A stretch of DNA of 64,000 nt from Marinovum algicola (GCF_900109145.1 NZ_FNYY01000002.1:1-64000); one strand, 5' to 3'. Positions 7,614 to 17,050 are shown, counted from the stretch's first letter. A program made the numbers and translations. The notes: generated from the letters alone by a model not told the origin.

Positions 7614-8410
7614 GCGATCACTATCGGTTCACCATTCTCGGCTGCGGCTCGTCCGGTGGCGTGCCCCGGCTTGGCGGCCATTGGGGCGATTGCGACCCGG
7701 AGAACCCCAGAAACATCCGCCGCCGCTGCTCGATGCTGGTCGAGCGGGTGGGCCCGGGCGGCATCACCTCAGTGCTGATCGACACCTCGCCCGACCTGCG
7801 CAGCCAGTTGCTCGACACCGGCACCGGCCGGCTCGACGGGGTGATCTTTACCCATGCTCACGCCGATCACACCCATGGCATCGACGATCTGCGGATGATC
7901 GTCTTCAACATGAAGACCCGGCTGCCGGTCTGGGCCGACGGGCCGACGCAGGACGCGCTTCTGGCGCGGTTCGGCTATGCCTTCGCCCAGCCCGAGGGCT
8001 CGCCCTATCCGCCGATCCTCGACCTGCACACCATCGCCGGCGATGTCACCGTCGATGGCGCCGGCGGGCCGATCACCTTCACCCCGTTCGAGGTCAACCA
8101 CGGATCGATCGACGCGCTGGGCTTTCGCATTGCCGGGTTGGCCTATGTGCCGGATGTCGCCGAGATCCCCGAGGCGGCCTGGCCGCTGCTCGAAGGGCTC
8201 GACATCTGGATCGTCGACGCGCTGCGCCGCAAACCGCATCCGACCCATGCCCATCTCGCGCGGACGCTCGAATGGATCACCCGCGCCGCGCCGCGGCGGG
8301 CGGTGCTGACCAACATGCATATCGATCTCGACTACGCCACGCTGGAGGCCGAAACCCCCGACCACATCACCCCGGCCTACGATCTCATGCAGCTGACACT
8401 TCCTGCATGA
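7610..8410 (+). CDS. MBL-fold metallo-hydrolase (PhnP/RNase Z-like)
   Basis: The 266-aa metallo-beta-lactamase-fold protein carries the dinuclear metal motif THAHADHTHGID and the opening LGCGSSGGVPR typical of the PhnP-like phosphodiesterase branch. A distal LTNMHIDLDY supplies a further His. It is coupled to tatD by a 4-bp ATGA overlap and ends the holB operon. The physiological substrate (cyclic phosphodiester or other) is not evident. Confidence 0.88.
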   Translation: MSDHYRFTILGCGSSGGVPRLGGHWGDCDPENPRNIRRRCSMLVERVGPGGITSVLIDTSPDLRSQLLDTGTGRLDGVIFTHAHADHTHGIDDLRMIVFNMKTRLPVWADGPTQDALLARFGYAFAQPEGSPYPPILDLHTIAGDVTVDGAGGPITFTPFEVNHGSIDALGFRIAGLAYVPDVAEIPEAAWPLLEGLDIWIVDALRRKPHPTHAHLARTLEWITRAAPRRAVLTNMHIDLDYATLEAETPDHITPAYDLMQLTLPA

Positions 8411-8417
8411 CCTGGTG

Positions 8418-8440
8418 TTTCTTCTCTTTCCAAATACGCC
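8418..8440. repeat. 23-bp dispersed element, copy 1
   Basis: TTTCTTCTCTTTCC followed by AAATACGCC, 8 bp after the MBL-hydrolase stop. It matches 15691-15713 and 32053-32075 at 21 or more of 23 positions, all read on the plus strand. Confidence 0.7.
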
Positions 8441-8473
8441 CACGCCACGGCAGCCGCGGGGCGCAAGGCTGAC

Positions 8474-9403
8474 ATGCAGGCGCTGCTCGAGGTCATCCTG
8501 CCGGTCTTCCTGGTGATCGGCGCCGGCTATCTCGCCGTCTGGCGCCGCTGGATCAGCGACGGCGCCATCGATGGCCTGATGGATTTCACCCAGAAGATCG
8601 CCATCCCGGTGCTGTTGTTCCAGGCGATCTCGCGGCTCGATCTCGGGGCGCATTTCGACCTCGCGTTGCTGCTCAGTTTCTACACCGGGTCATTCACCGG
8701 CTTCGTCGTCGGACTGCTGGCGGGGCGCTATGTCTTCAAGCGCGCCTGGGAGGATTCGGTTGCCATCGGCTTCTGCTGCCTCTTTGCCAATTCGGTGATG
8801 CTCGGCATCGCCATCACCGAAAGCGCCTATGGCGCCGGGGCGCTGGGGCCGAACTATGCCATCGTGGCGCTGCATTCGCCCTTCTGCTACGGCCTCGGCA
8901 TCACCGCGATGGAGATCGCCCGTTCGCGCGGCACCCCGGCGCGGCAGATGCCGGCCAAGGTGCTCAAGGCAATGTTCCGCAACGCGCTGGTGATTGGCAT
9001 CATGCTGGGCTTTGTGGTGAATTTCTCGGGCTTCGCGCTGCCGCAGGTGGCCACCGACGGGATCGATCTGGTGGTACGTGCGGCCATTCCCTGCGCGCTC
9101 TTTGGCATGGGCGGGGTCATGTACCGCTATCGTCCTGACGGAGATTTCCGCATTATCGCAATGGTCTGTGCCGTTTCCCTCATCCTGCACCCGACGATCA
9201 CCTACACAATGGCGACGATCACCGGCCTGTCCACCGGGGCGCTCCGCTCGGCGGTGCTGACGGCGACCATGGCGCCGGGGATCAACACCTATGTCTTTGC
9301 CAATATGTACGGCGTGGCCAAGCGGGTGGCGGCCTCATCGGTGCTGATCGCCACCGGGCTGTCGATCCTGACGATCTGGGTCTGGCTGTCGCTCCTGCCC
9401 TGA
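8474..9403 (+). CDS. AEC-family transporter (auxin efflux carrier-like permease)
   Basis: The 309-aa integral membrane protein has about ten hydrophobic segments in two repeats, beginning with the family's LLEVILPVFLVIGAGYLAV. AEC proteins export or import small carboxylates; the substrate here is unknown. It is preceded by a 23-bp dispersed element and runs tail-to-tail into the DUF2520 gene with a 69-bp antisense overlap. Confidence 0.88.
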   Translation: MQALLEVILPVFLVIGAGYLAVWRRWISDGAIDGLMDFTQKIAIPVLLFQAISRLDLGAHFDLALLLSFYTGSFTGFVVGLLAGRYVFKRAWEDSVAIGFCCLFANSVMLGIAITESAYGAGALGPNYAIVALHSPFCYGLGITAMEIARSRGTPARQMPAKVLKAMFRNALVIGIMLGFVVNFSGFALPQVATDGIDLVVRAAIPCALFGMGGVMYRYRPDGDFRIIAMVCAVSLILHPTITYTMATITGLSTGALRSAVLTATMAPGINTYVFANMYGVAKRVAASSVLIATGLSILTIWVWLSLLP

Positions 9404-10225
9404 GCCGGTGCGCCCGGTTGACTTGAGCCGAGCGGCCATGGCGCTGAGCAGGTCATAGACCGCCCCCGCCTCCGCCTGCCATTCGGTCACCGCGCGGCCC
9501 TGGGCCGCGATCACCGCCGCATCGCCGCGCGCCGCCGGCCCGGTCAGCGCCGCCTGCGGCCCCTTGGCCAGGACATTCGCGACCGTGCCCCGCAGCAGCG
9601 TCGCATGCAGGTCGGTCACCACCGCCGCGGGCACGCCGGCCTCGGCCCAGGCCTCTTGTGCGAGGCCCTGAAGCACGGTGGTGAAGTTGTTCGAAATCAC
9701 CGCCGCCGCGTGATAGAGCGCCTTGGCCTCGCCGCGGATCGGAAAGCAGCGCGCGCCGAGCGTCGAAAAGACCTCCGAGAGCCGGTCTGCCGCCGCGCCC
9801 TCGATGCCGCAGAAACAGCCGGGGAACTGGCGCGCGGCGCTCGCCGGATCGGCGAAGGACAGCACCGGATGCGCGCTGCCGGTCTGCCAGCCGGCCTCTG
9901 CCAACGGCGCCAGCAGCGCCGCCGGGTGAAAGCCGCTGCAATGCGCCGCGACGGCCGGGGGAAGGCCCTGACGGGCGAGGTCACCGGCAACGCCGGCAAG
10001 CTGATCGTCGGGTACGGTGAGCAGAAACAGATCGGCCGGGCGCAGGTCTTCGAACCCGGTGATGGCGCGGCCGCCGCCGGCGAAATCCCGCGCCGCCGCT
10101 GCCGCATCCGGCCGCCGGGCGAGGATATCGGCAAGCTCGAAAACGCCGGAGCTGTGACCGAGGCGCAACAGCGTCTGCCCCACCCTGCCAGGGCCGATGA
10201 CGGTGATCGAGAGGGGGCGGGTCAT
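9335..10225 (-). CDS. Rossmann-fold/DUF2520 domain protein
   Basis: The 296-aa protein has an N-terminal NAD(P)-binding fold (VIGPGRVGQTLLRLG) followed by a C-terminal DUF2520 helical domain (KALYHAAAVISNNFTTVLQG), the layout of short 6-phosphogluconate-dehydrogenase-like oxidoreductases. Its substrate is unknown. The ATG at 10225 begins directly at the Rossmann fold. The last ~25 residues, rich in Gln/Arg/Asp, are read antisense through the end of the AEC transporter and are probably not conserved. tRNA-Leu lies just upstream. Confidence 0.85.
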   Translation of the reverse strand: MTRPLSITVIGPGRVGQTLLRLGHSSGVFELADILARRPDAAAAARDFAGGGRAITGFEDLRPADLFLLTVPDDQLAGVAGDLARQGLPPAVAAHCSGFHPAALLAPLAEAGWQTGSAHPVLSFADPASAARQFPGCFCGIEGAAADRLSEVFSTLGARCFPIRGEAKALYHAAAVISNNFTTVLQGLAQEAWAEAGVPAAVVTDLHATLLRGTVANVLAKGPQAALTGPAARGDAAVIAAQGRAVTEWQAEAGAVYDLLSAMAARLKSTGRTGSGQERQPDPDRQDRQPGGDQHR

Positions 10226-10253
10226 GCGAAAATCCTCTGCTCGGGGCGAGGAG

Positions 10254-10338
10254 TGGTGCGGGTGAAGGGACTTGAACCCCCACGCCTTGCGGCGCCAGAA
10301 CCTAAATCTGGTGCGTCTACCAATTCCGCCACACCCGC
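10254..10338 (-). tRNA. tRNA-Leu (anticodon TAG)
   Basis: The minus strand gives an 85-nt class II tRNA. GCGGGTG pairs with CACCCGC, followed by discriminator A and an encoded CCA. The anticodon stem CCAGA/TCTGG holds loop TTTAGGT (anticodon TAG, reading CUA). A short extra arm and a GTTCAAG T-loop are present. Confidence 0.95.
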
Positions 10339-10500
10339 ATCCTTGCGCCCCGCGGAACCGCGCGCGCCCGCCGGTCTCTAGCAAAGCTCGAAAGAGGATG
10401 CGAGGGGATTTCGGATAGCGGCGCGAAAATATCAGGACATTTACCGGTTCTTGAGATAACCTGTGAAAAAAACAAAACAAGTAGTAGAGCAGGTAAGCCC

Positions 10501-11022
10501 ATGAATCCCAACGTGGTCGGGCGCGCAGGTGAGCAGGTTGCCCAGCCGGACCTTGTCCGGCACCAAGAGCGCGCGAATTCCGAAATCAATGGCCTCATCG
10601 CCGGCACCCGGCTGTGGACGCTGGATGGCGAAATGCCGGTGCAATATCTCAGCCCCGGCGACCGCATCATCACCCGCGACACCGGCATGGCGCTGTTGCG
10701 CCAGGTCGTGCTGCGCGAGGTTCGCTGCGCCACGGTGCGGATCCGGGCCGGATCTCTGGGCCACACCCGCCCCGACACCGACCTGGTGCTGCCGGCCAGC
10801 CAACCGGTGCTGGTGCGCGACTGGCGCGCCGAGGCGCTGTTCGGCGCCAAGGAGGTGCTGGTGCCCGCCGCGCGGCTGGTGGACGGCCAGTTCATCACCC
10901 GGGGCGGACATGAAAAACTGCGCCTGATCGAGCTGCATTTCGACGCGCCGCATATCCTTTATGCCGATGGCATCGAAATCGCCTGCGGCACCCGGCAGCC
11001 CACAGCCTTGGGTGTGGCCTAG
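10501..11022 (+). CDS. Hint (Hedgehog/intein)-domain protein, apparently without the nucleophile
   Basis: The 173-aa protein consists mostly of one Hint domain of the kind widespread in Rhodobacteraceae (AGTRLWTLDGEMPVQYLSPG, DRIITRD, LVLPASQPVLVRDW). In self-processing members a Cys or Ser precedes the AGT motif, whereas here the context is INGLIAGTRL, so autocleavage is probably lost. There is no signal peptide and no repeat domain. It may be a stand-alone binding or regulatory relic of secreted RTX-type Hint proteins. Its stop shares the CTAG palindrome with the converging nnr stop. Confidence 0.75.
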   Translation: MNPNVVGRAGEQVAQPDLVRHQERANSEINGLIAGTRLWTLDGEMPVQYLSPGDRIITRDTGMALLRQVVLREVRCATVRIRAGSLGHTRPDTDLVLPASQPVLVRDWRAEALFGAKEVLVPAARLVDGQFITRGGHEKLRLIELHFDAPHILYADGIEIACGTRQPTALGVA

Positions 11023-12614
11023 AGCGCGCGCAACACCGCGGGCAGCGCCTCGGGCAGATCCTCGGAAATCAGACCGGGGCCGAAATGCCGGGCGCAGGCA
11101 ACATGCAGCCAGGCGGCGGTTTGCGCCGCCGGCATCGGGGCCATTCCGCGCGCCAGCAATCCGGTGACAAAGCCCGCCAGCACGTCGCCGGTGCCTGCCG
11201 TGGCCAGCCAGGGCGCGGCGCGATCATAGACCCCGGCATTGACCGCGACCCGCCCCTGCGGATCTGCGATCACCGTATCGGGGCCCTTGAACACCACCAC
11301 ACAGCCGGCGCGCCGGGCCGCATCGCGTGCGGCGTCTGCCTTGGAATAGGCCGGGCCCGCGTGCGGTGTATCGCCAAGCCGCGCCGCGAGATCGGGAAAA
11401 AGCCGGGCGAATTCGCCGTCATGCGGCGTCAGCACGCTGCGCGCGTGCAGCCGGGCAAACAGCGCCTCGGGATCGTCGCGATAGGCGGTCAGCGCATCGG
11501 CATCCAGCACCACGCCGCGCGCCGGCCGGGCGCGCTCTGCGGCCTGATCCAGCGCCACCGGCACCAGCGCCCGCGCCCTGTCGAGCCCCAGCCCCGGCCC
11601 GAGGCAGAGCGCGGTGATCCGCCCGTCCTCCAGCAGCGCGGCCAGCGCCGCACCATCCTCCACCCGCGTCATCATCAACCCGGTGATCTGGCCGGCCACT
11701 TCCATCTGCGCCGCCCCCGGCACGCCCAGCGTAACCAGGCCGGCGCCGATCCGCAGCGCGCCGCGCGCGGCCAGCCGCGCCGCGCCGGTCTTGCCGAAGC
11801 CGCCCGAGATCACCACCGCATGGCCGTGCGAGAACTTGTGCCCGCCACCCTTGGCAAGCGTTTCGGCCGGCGGCGCGTCCACCCGTCGCGCTGGGCCGGG
11901 GACCGCGTCCTGCGACGGCGCAAGTCCGATATCCTGCACCACCAGCGCGCCGCATGCCTCAGGCCCCTCGGCCAGCAGATGCCCCAGCCTCGGCCGGTGA
12001 AAACTGACCGTGAGATTGGCTCGCACCACGCGGCCCGGCGGATCGTCCCGATCCCGGCCTATGTAGCGCCCGCTGTCCGAACAGAGCCCGCTGGGCAGAT
12101 CGACCGCCACCACCTGTGGCGCAGCGGCGGCCTGCCAGCGGCTCAGCACCGCCTGAACGCCCCGCAGGTCGCCGAGCGGCCGGGTCAGCCCGGTGCCGAA
12201 GAGCGCATCCACCGCCAGCGCGGTTTCGGGATGCGCCTCGAGATACCCGTCGAGCGATGTCTCCTCCAGCGGTCGCACCGCGCCAAGCGCGTGCCAGCGG
12301 TCATGGTTGGCGCGGGCATCCGGCGGCAGCTTTTCCGGATCGCCAAAGAGAAAAACCTCGACCGCCCAGCCCCGCGCCAGCAGCAGCCGCGCAATGACAA
12401 ACCCGTCACCGCCATTGTTGCCCGGCCCGCAGAGCACCACCGCCCGCGGCGCGCCTTGCCCGAGCTCGGGCCAGATCCCGGGCCAGGTCTCGAGCACCGC
12501 CCTAACCACGCCGGCGCCGGCGCGCTCCATCAACTCCAGCCCGGTCACATCGCCCCGCGCAATCGCCGCCTGTTCGAGCGCGCGCATCTCTGCGCCGGTC
12601 AGCAATTCACTCAT
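11019..12614 (-). CDS. nnr: Bifunctional NAD(P)H-hydrate epimerase / ADP-dependent dehydratase
   Basis: This 531-aa fusion repairs hydrated NAD(P)H. The N-terminal YjeF_N epimerase domain (about 1-215) shows LCGPGNNGGDGFVIARLL and AVDALFGTGL. The C-terminal ribokinase-like dehydratase domain (about 240-531) shows VISGGFGKTGAARLA, LTPHDGEFARL, VVFKGPDTVIADP and the catalytic GTGDVLAGFVTGLLARG. Length and order match E. coli YjeF/NnrD fusions. It diverges from glnB across 167 bp. Confidence 0.95.
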   Translation of the reverse strand: MSELLTGAEMRALEQAAIARGDVTGLELMERAGAGVVRAVLETWPGIWPELGQGAPRAVVLCGPGNNGGDGFVIARLLLARGWAVEVFLFGDPEKLPPDARANHDRWHALGAVRPLEETSLDGYLEAHPETALAVDALFGTGLTRPLGDLRGVQAVLSRWQAAAAPQVVAVDLPSGLCSDSGRYIGRDRDDPPGRVVRANLTVSFHRPRLGHLLAEGPEACGALVVQDIGLAPSQDAVPGPARRVDAPPAETLAKGGGHKFSHGHAVVISGGFGKTGAARLAARGALRIGAGLVTLGVPGAAQMEVAGQITGLMMTRVEDGAALAALLEDGRITALCLGPGLGLDRARALVPVALDQAAERARPARGVVLDADALTAYRDDPEALFARLHARSVLTPHDGEFARLFPDLAARLGDTPHAGPAYSKADAARDAARRAGCVVVFKGPDTVIADPQGRVAVNAGVYDRAAPWLATAGTGDVLAGFVTGLLARGMAPMPAAQTAAWLHVACARHFGPGLISEDLPEALPAVLRAL

Positions 12615-12656
12615 CGATCACCCCAAGATTCAATTCTGCTTGATTTATGTGCAAAC

Positions 12657-12672
12657 CGCCCGTTCTTTGGGC
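12657..12672 (+). promoter_or_regulatory. Candidate NtrC half-site pair upstream of glnB
   Basis: CGCC-N9-GGC lies about 110 bp before the glnB start and is embedded in the perfect inverted repeat CGCCC-N7-GGGCG (12657-12673). As I recall it, Rhodobacter NtrC sites have this CGCC-N9-GGC form, and glnB of R. capsulatus is known to use NtrC-dependent, RpoN-independent promoters. A single copy only was found here, so the assignment is tentative. Confidence 0.35.
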
Positions 12673-12727
12673 GCATGGTTTTCGCGACCTGCCAAATCCG
12701 CCCCTCCCGAACCCTACACAATTGTAG

Positions 12728-13120
<393 letters not shown>

Positions 13121-13134
13121 CGCAGAGCCGCCTG

Positions 13135-13200
13135 CCCCGGGCTTGATCCGGGGCCTCCTGCAAGGCGTGACCACTCATCAGACCCCGGAGCGTCTCCGGG
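13135..13200. repeat. Two REP-like hairpins in the glnB-glnA spacer
   Basis: CCCCGGG-CTTGA-TCCGGGG (13135-13153) belongs to the same palindrome family as the array at 5130-5618. It is followed by a perfect CCCGGAG-CGT-CTCCGGG hairpin (13184-13200). Placed between two cotranscribed genes, such hairpins may block exonucleases or attenuate readthrough, giving different glnB and glnA levels. Confidence 0.65.
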
Positions 13201-13237
13201 ATCACGACACTGAAAAACCAATCAAGGGAATGACCAA

Positions 13238-14644
13238 ATGAGCGCAAAAGACCTGCTCAAGCTGATCAAGGACGAGGACGTCGCCTATGTCGACATCCGC
13301 TTTACCGACCCGCGCGGCAAGCTCCAGCACGTGACCGTGATCGAAAGCGAAGTCGACGAGGATTTCCTCGAAGAGGGCTTCATGTTCGACGGCTCCTCCA
13401 TCGCCGGCTGGAAATCGATCGAAGCCTCCGACATGAAGCTGATGCCCGATTGCGACAGCGCCTATATCGACCCGTTCTATGCCGAAAAGACCGTCTGCGT
13501 GCATTGCTCGGTGGTCGAGCCCGACACCAACGAGCCTTACAACCGCGACCCGCGCGGCACCGCCGAGAAGGCCGAGGCCTATCTGAAGTCCTCCGGCATC
13601 GGTGACATTTCCTACTGGGGCCCGGAAGCCGAGTTCTTCCTGTTCGACGACGTCCGCTTCTCGAACTCGATCAACAAGGTGTCCTACGAGGTCGACGCGC
13701 TCGACGCCTCCTGGAACACCGACACCGAATACGAGATGGGCAACACCGGCCACCGCCCCGGCATCAAGGGCGGCTACTTCCCGGTCAACCCGATCGACGA
13801 CGGTCAGGACATCCGCTCCGAAATGCTCTCGACCATGAAGCGTCTGGGCATGAAGGTCGACAAGCACCACCACGAAGTGGCCTCGTGTCAGCACGAGCTG
13901 GGCCTGATCTTCGGTTCGCTCACCAAGCAGGCGGACGAGCTTCAGAAGTACAAATACGTGATCCACAACGTGGCCCAGGCCTACGGCAAATCGGCGACCT
14001 TCATGCCGAAGCCGATCTATGGCGACAACGGCACCGGCATGCACTGCAACATGTCGATCTGGAAAGACGGCAAACCGCTGTTTGCCGGCGACAAATACGC
14101 CGATCTGAGCCAGGAAGCGCTGTATTTCATCGGCGGCATCCTGAAGCACGCCAAGGCGCTCAATGCCTTCACCAATCCGTCGACCAACAGCTACAAGCGC
14201 CTGATCCCGGGCTTCGAGGCCCCCGTGCTGCGCGCCTATTCGGCCCGCAACCGCTCGGGTTGCGTGCGTATTCCGTGGACCGAGAACCCCAAGGCGAAAC
14301 GTGTCGAAGCGCGCTTCCCCGATCCCTCGGCCAACCCCTACCTGTGCTTTGCCGCGCTGCTGATGGCCGGTCTCGACGGCATCACCAACAAGATCGATCC
14401 CGGCGAGGCGATGGACAAGAACCTCTACGACCTGCCGGCCGAAGAGCTCGAAGGCATCCCCACCGTCTGCGGCTCGCTCCGCGAGGCGATGCAAGAGCTG
14501 CAAGCCGATATGGACTTCCTGCTGGCCGGTGACGTTTTCACCAAGGACCAGATCGAAGGCTATATCGAGCTCAAGATGGAAGAGATCGAGCTCTATGAGC
14601 ACACGCCGCACCCGGTCGAGTTCGGCATGTACTACAGCTGCTGA
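13238..14644 (+). CDS. glnA: Type I glutamine synthetase
   Basis: The 468-aa GSI-beta subunit of the dodecameric enzyme makes glutamine from glutamate, ammonia and ATP. The N-terminal [10 protein letters not shown] latch motif, the [12 protein letters not shown] and [10 protein letters not shown] active-site segments and the adenylylation loop [10 protein letters not shown] are all present, with the modifiable tyrosine at position 397 as in E. coli. The ribosome site AAGGGA precedes the ATG. Activity is therefore expected to be set by GlnE and the P-II protein encoded just upstream. Confidence 0.98.
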   Translation: MSAKDLLKLIKDEDVAYVDIRFTDPRGKLQHVTVIESEVDEDFLEEGFMFDGSSIAGWKSIEASDMKLMPDCDSAYIDPFYAEKTVCVHCSVVEPDTNEPYNRDPRGTAEKAEAYLKSSGIGDISYWGPEAEFFLFDDVRFSNSINKVSYEVDALDASWNTDTEYEMGNTGHRPGIKGGYFPVNPIDDGQDIRSEMLSTMKRLGMKVDKHHHEVASCQHELGLIFGSLTKQADELQKYKYVIHNVAQAYGKSATFMPKPIYGDNGTGMHCNMSIWKDGKPLFAGDKYADLSQEALYFIGGILKHAKALNAFTNPSTNSYKRLIPGFEAPVLRAYSARNRSGCVRIPWTENPKAKRVEARFPDPSANPYLCFAALLMAGLDGITNKIDPGEAMDKNLYDLPAEELEGIPTVCGSLREAMQELQADMDFLLAGDVFTKDQIEGYIELKMEEIELYEHTPHPVEFGMYYSC

Positions 14645-14685
14645 GGCTGCGCCGGGCCGAAGCCGGGCCTGGCACGCAATGCGGA

Positions 14686-14717
14686 AGGGCGTCCCTCGGG
14701 GCGCCCTTTTCGTTTTT
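14686..14717 (+). terminator. Rho-independent terminator of glnA
   Basis: A GGGCGTCCC/GGGGCGCCC stem with a 2-nt loop is followed by TTTTCGTTTTT, about 40 bp after the glnA stop. Confidence 0.85.
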
Positions 14718-14815
14718 CCGGAACGGCGCGATCTGTCTGCCCGAAAATTTCTGGACGCAATCCCCGCGCCCGCTACACTTCATGGCGAGAGATCACTTGC
14801 CACAAGGACATTTTC

Positions 14816-15631
14816 ATGCGCCGTTTCACCATTGTTTTTTCAATTGTCGCGGGCCTCGCCGCTCCGGCCGTAGAGGCCGCACAATGCATCACCTCGAAAG
14901 GCGCCTTCTCGGGCTACAAGGCCGGGCTGGCGCAAGATGCCCAGGCCAGCGGCGTCGGCCCGCGCGGCATGCAGGCGCTGCAATCGGCGCAGCTCTCCGG
15001 CATCACCTGGCGGTTCGAATCCAATCCCTCCAGCCAGAGCGGCACCCTGCAAAGAGACCCCGCAACCTTCCTCGCCAAGCGTTCCGGCAGCTCTGCCGAT
15101 GCCTTCATCCAGCGCACCCGTTCGCGCATGGCCAAAAACCCCAACACCTTCGCCTCGATCGAGCAGCGTTTTGGCGTGCCGGGCAGCGTGCTGGCCACGA
15201 TCTGGGGGCTGGAGACAAGCTGGGGCGGCTATCTCGGCGAAACCCCGATCGTCGGCGGTGCGGTGACGCTGGCCTCTTACTGCCGCCGGCATCCCCGGTT
15301 CGAAAGCCACGCCATCGCGGCGCTGCAACTGGTCGATCGCAGCATCATCACTGCCAACACCCGCGGTGGCCCCTCGGGCGAATTGGGGCATATGCAATTC
15401 CTCGCCGGCAACTGGCTGCGCTATGGCGTCGACGGAAATGGCGATGGCCGGGCCGATCCCTACAACGCGGTCGATGCGCTGGCCTCGGCCGCCAATATGC
15501 TGGCCCGCAACGGCTGGCGCGCCGGCGCGCCCTTTGGCCAGGGCACCGCGAATTTCCGGGTTCTCTCGGCCTGGAACGACAGCGGCAACTACCAGCGCGC
15601 CATCGCCTATGCGGCCGAGCGCGCGCAATGA
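14816..15631 (+). CDS. Lytic murein transglycosylase (MltB-type, GH103)
   Basis: The 271-aa periplasmic enzyme cleaves glycan strands with 1,6-anhydro product formation. A signal peptide (cleaved near VEAAQ) is followed by the SLT_2 domain. The catalytic Glu lies in TIWGLETSWGGYLG, and GELGHMQFLAGNW and GDGRADPYNAVDALASAANML are typical of MltB/DUF2158-like members. It is shorter than the 411-aa paralogue at 21295-22530 and lacks its C-terminal peptidoglycan-binding domain. Confidence 0.9.
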   Translation: MRRFTIVFSIVAGLAAPAVEAAQCITSKGAFSGYKAGLAQDAQASGVGPRGMQALQSAQLSGITWRFESNPSSQSGTLQRDPATFLAKRSGSSADAFIQRTRSRMAKNPNTFASIEQRFGVPGSVLATIWGLETSWGGYLGETPIVGGAVTLASYCRRHPRFESHAIAALQLVDRSIITANTRGGPSGELGHMQFLAGNWLRYGVDGNGDGRADPYNAVDALASAANMLARNGWRAGAPFGQGTANFRVLSAWNDSGNYQRAIAYAAERAQ

Positions 15632-15690
15632 TCTGACAGGGCCCACCCCTGCCAGAACGCCGGAAGCCCGGAGGTCTCACCACCCCCGGG

Positions 15691-15713
15691 CTTCTTCTCT
15701 TTCAAAATACGCC
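15691..15713. repeat. 23-bp dispersed element, copy 2
   Basis: CTTCTTCTCTTTCA followed by AAATACGCC, 60 bp after the lytic transglycosylase stop. It is near-identical to the copies at 8418 and 32053. Confidence 0.7.
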
Positions 15714-15807
15714 ACCCCGCGCTCGACAAGGCTCCCGGCCCCGCCCGGCGACACGGCAGCAAAAGCCAGCCCACCGCCAGCCGTCCTCACATGTCAGGTA
15801 AAAATGC

Positions 15808-17016
15808 TCAGAACCGGCGCAGCGCCAGAACGGCGTTCAATCCGCCAAAGGCAAAGGCATTCGACAGCGCCACGTCGACATCGGCCTCACGCGCCTCGTT
15901 GGGCACCACGTCGAGCGCACATTCCGGGTCGGGTTCCTCATAGCCGATGGTGGGCGCAATCACCCCGTCGCGCACCGCCATGATGCAGGCCAGAAGCTCG
16001 ACCGCGCCGGTGCCGCCGATCAGGTGACCGTGCATCGACTTGGTCGAAGAGATCATCAGCTTGTCGGCATGGGCGCCAAAGACATCGGCCACCGCCGCGC
16101 TTTCGGTCTTGTCGTTGGCGGCGGTGCCGGTGCCATGGGCGTTGATATAGCCCACTTCGGTCGCATCGACCCGTGCATCGACCAGCGCGCCGCGAATGGC
16201 CCGTGCGGCGCCGCTCTTGGACGGCATGACGATGTCCGAGGCATCCGAGGACATGGCAAAGCCCACGACTTCGGCGAGGATGTCGGCGCCGCGCTTGCGG
16301 GCGTGCTCCAGCTCTTCGAAAACAAAGACCGCCGCGCCCTCGCCCTGGACCATGCCGTTGCGGTTGGCCGAGAACGGCCGGCAGCCGTCCTTGGACATCA
16401 CCCGCAGGCCTTCCCAGGCCTTGACGCCGCCAAAGCAGAGCATGGCCTCGGAGCCGCCGGTGACCATTGCCGGCGTCATGCCGCCTTGAACCATCTGGAA
16501 GGCAAGGCTCATCGCGTGGTTGCTGGATGCGCAGGCGGTGGACACGGTGAAGGACGGGCCCTTGAGGTTGAACTCCATCGACACATGGCTGGCCGCGGCA
16601 TTGTTCATCAACTTGGGCACCACGAAGGGATGCACCCGGTTCTTGCCGTCCTCGTAGACCGAGCGGTAGTTTTCATCCAGCGTGTTCATGCCGCCGCCGG
16701 AATTGCCCAGGATCACCCCGGCCCGCGCCGCCAGTTCGTCGGTGAACTCCAGCCCCGACTGCGCCATGGCCTCGCGGCCGGCGACAAGCGTGAATTGGGT
16801 AAAGCGGTCATAGAGCGAGAGTTGCTGGCGATTGAACCAGGCCTCCGGGTCGAAATCGCGGACCTGTCCGCCGATCTTGATCGCCAGGCGGTCGAGATCG
16901 GCGATGTCGAGCGTGCCGATGCCGCAGCGTCCCTCGCGCATGGCCGCCATCGTGTCGGGCACATTCTGCCCCAGCGCATTGACGGTTCCGGCGCCGGTGA
17001 TGACAACCCGTTTCAT
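15808..17016 (-). CDS. Beta-ketoacyl-ACP synthase (FabF-type)
   Basis: The 402-aa thiolase-fold condensing enzyme elongates acyl-ACP with malonyl-ACP. The Cys-His-His triad is visible: C162 in VSTACASSNHA, H294 in NAHGTGT and H331 in HLIGGTGAVE. It is the last gene of a minus-strand set lpxD-ACP-KAS with gaps of about 35 bp. It therefore probably works with the dedicated ACP encoded next door rather than being the housekeeping FabF, perhaps making a special lipid A acyl chain. The assignment to KAS is firm; the pathway is inferred. Confidence 0.88.
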   Translation of the reverse strand: MKRVVITGAGTVNALGQNVPDTMAAMREGRCGIGTLDIADLDRLAIKIGGQVRDFDPEAWFNRQQLSLYDRFTQFTLVAGREAMAQSGLEFTDELAARAGVILGNSGGGMNTLDENYRSVYEDGKNRVHPFVVPKLMNNAAASHVSMEFNLKGPSFTVSTACASSNHAMSLAFQMVQGGMTPAMVTGGSEAMLCFGGVKAWEGLRVMSKDGCRPFSANRNGMVQGEGAAVFVFEELEHARKRGADILAEVVGFAMSSDASDIVMPSKSGAARAIRGALVDARVDATEVGYINAHGTGTAANDKTESAAVADVFGAHADKLMISSTKSMHGHLIGGTGAVELLACIMAVRDGVIAPTIGYEEPDPECALDVVPNEAREADVDVALSNAFAFGGLNAVLALRRF

Positions 17017-17050
17017 GACTTCCTGCCCCGCTCTGTTATCTGCTCAGGGC

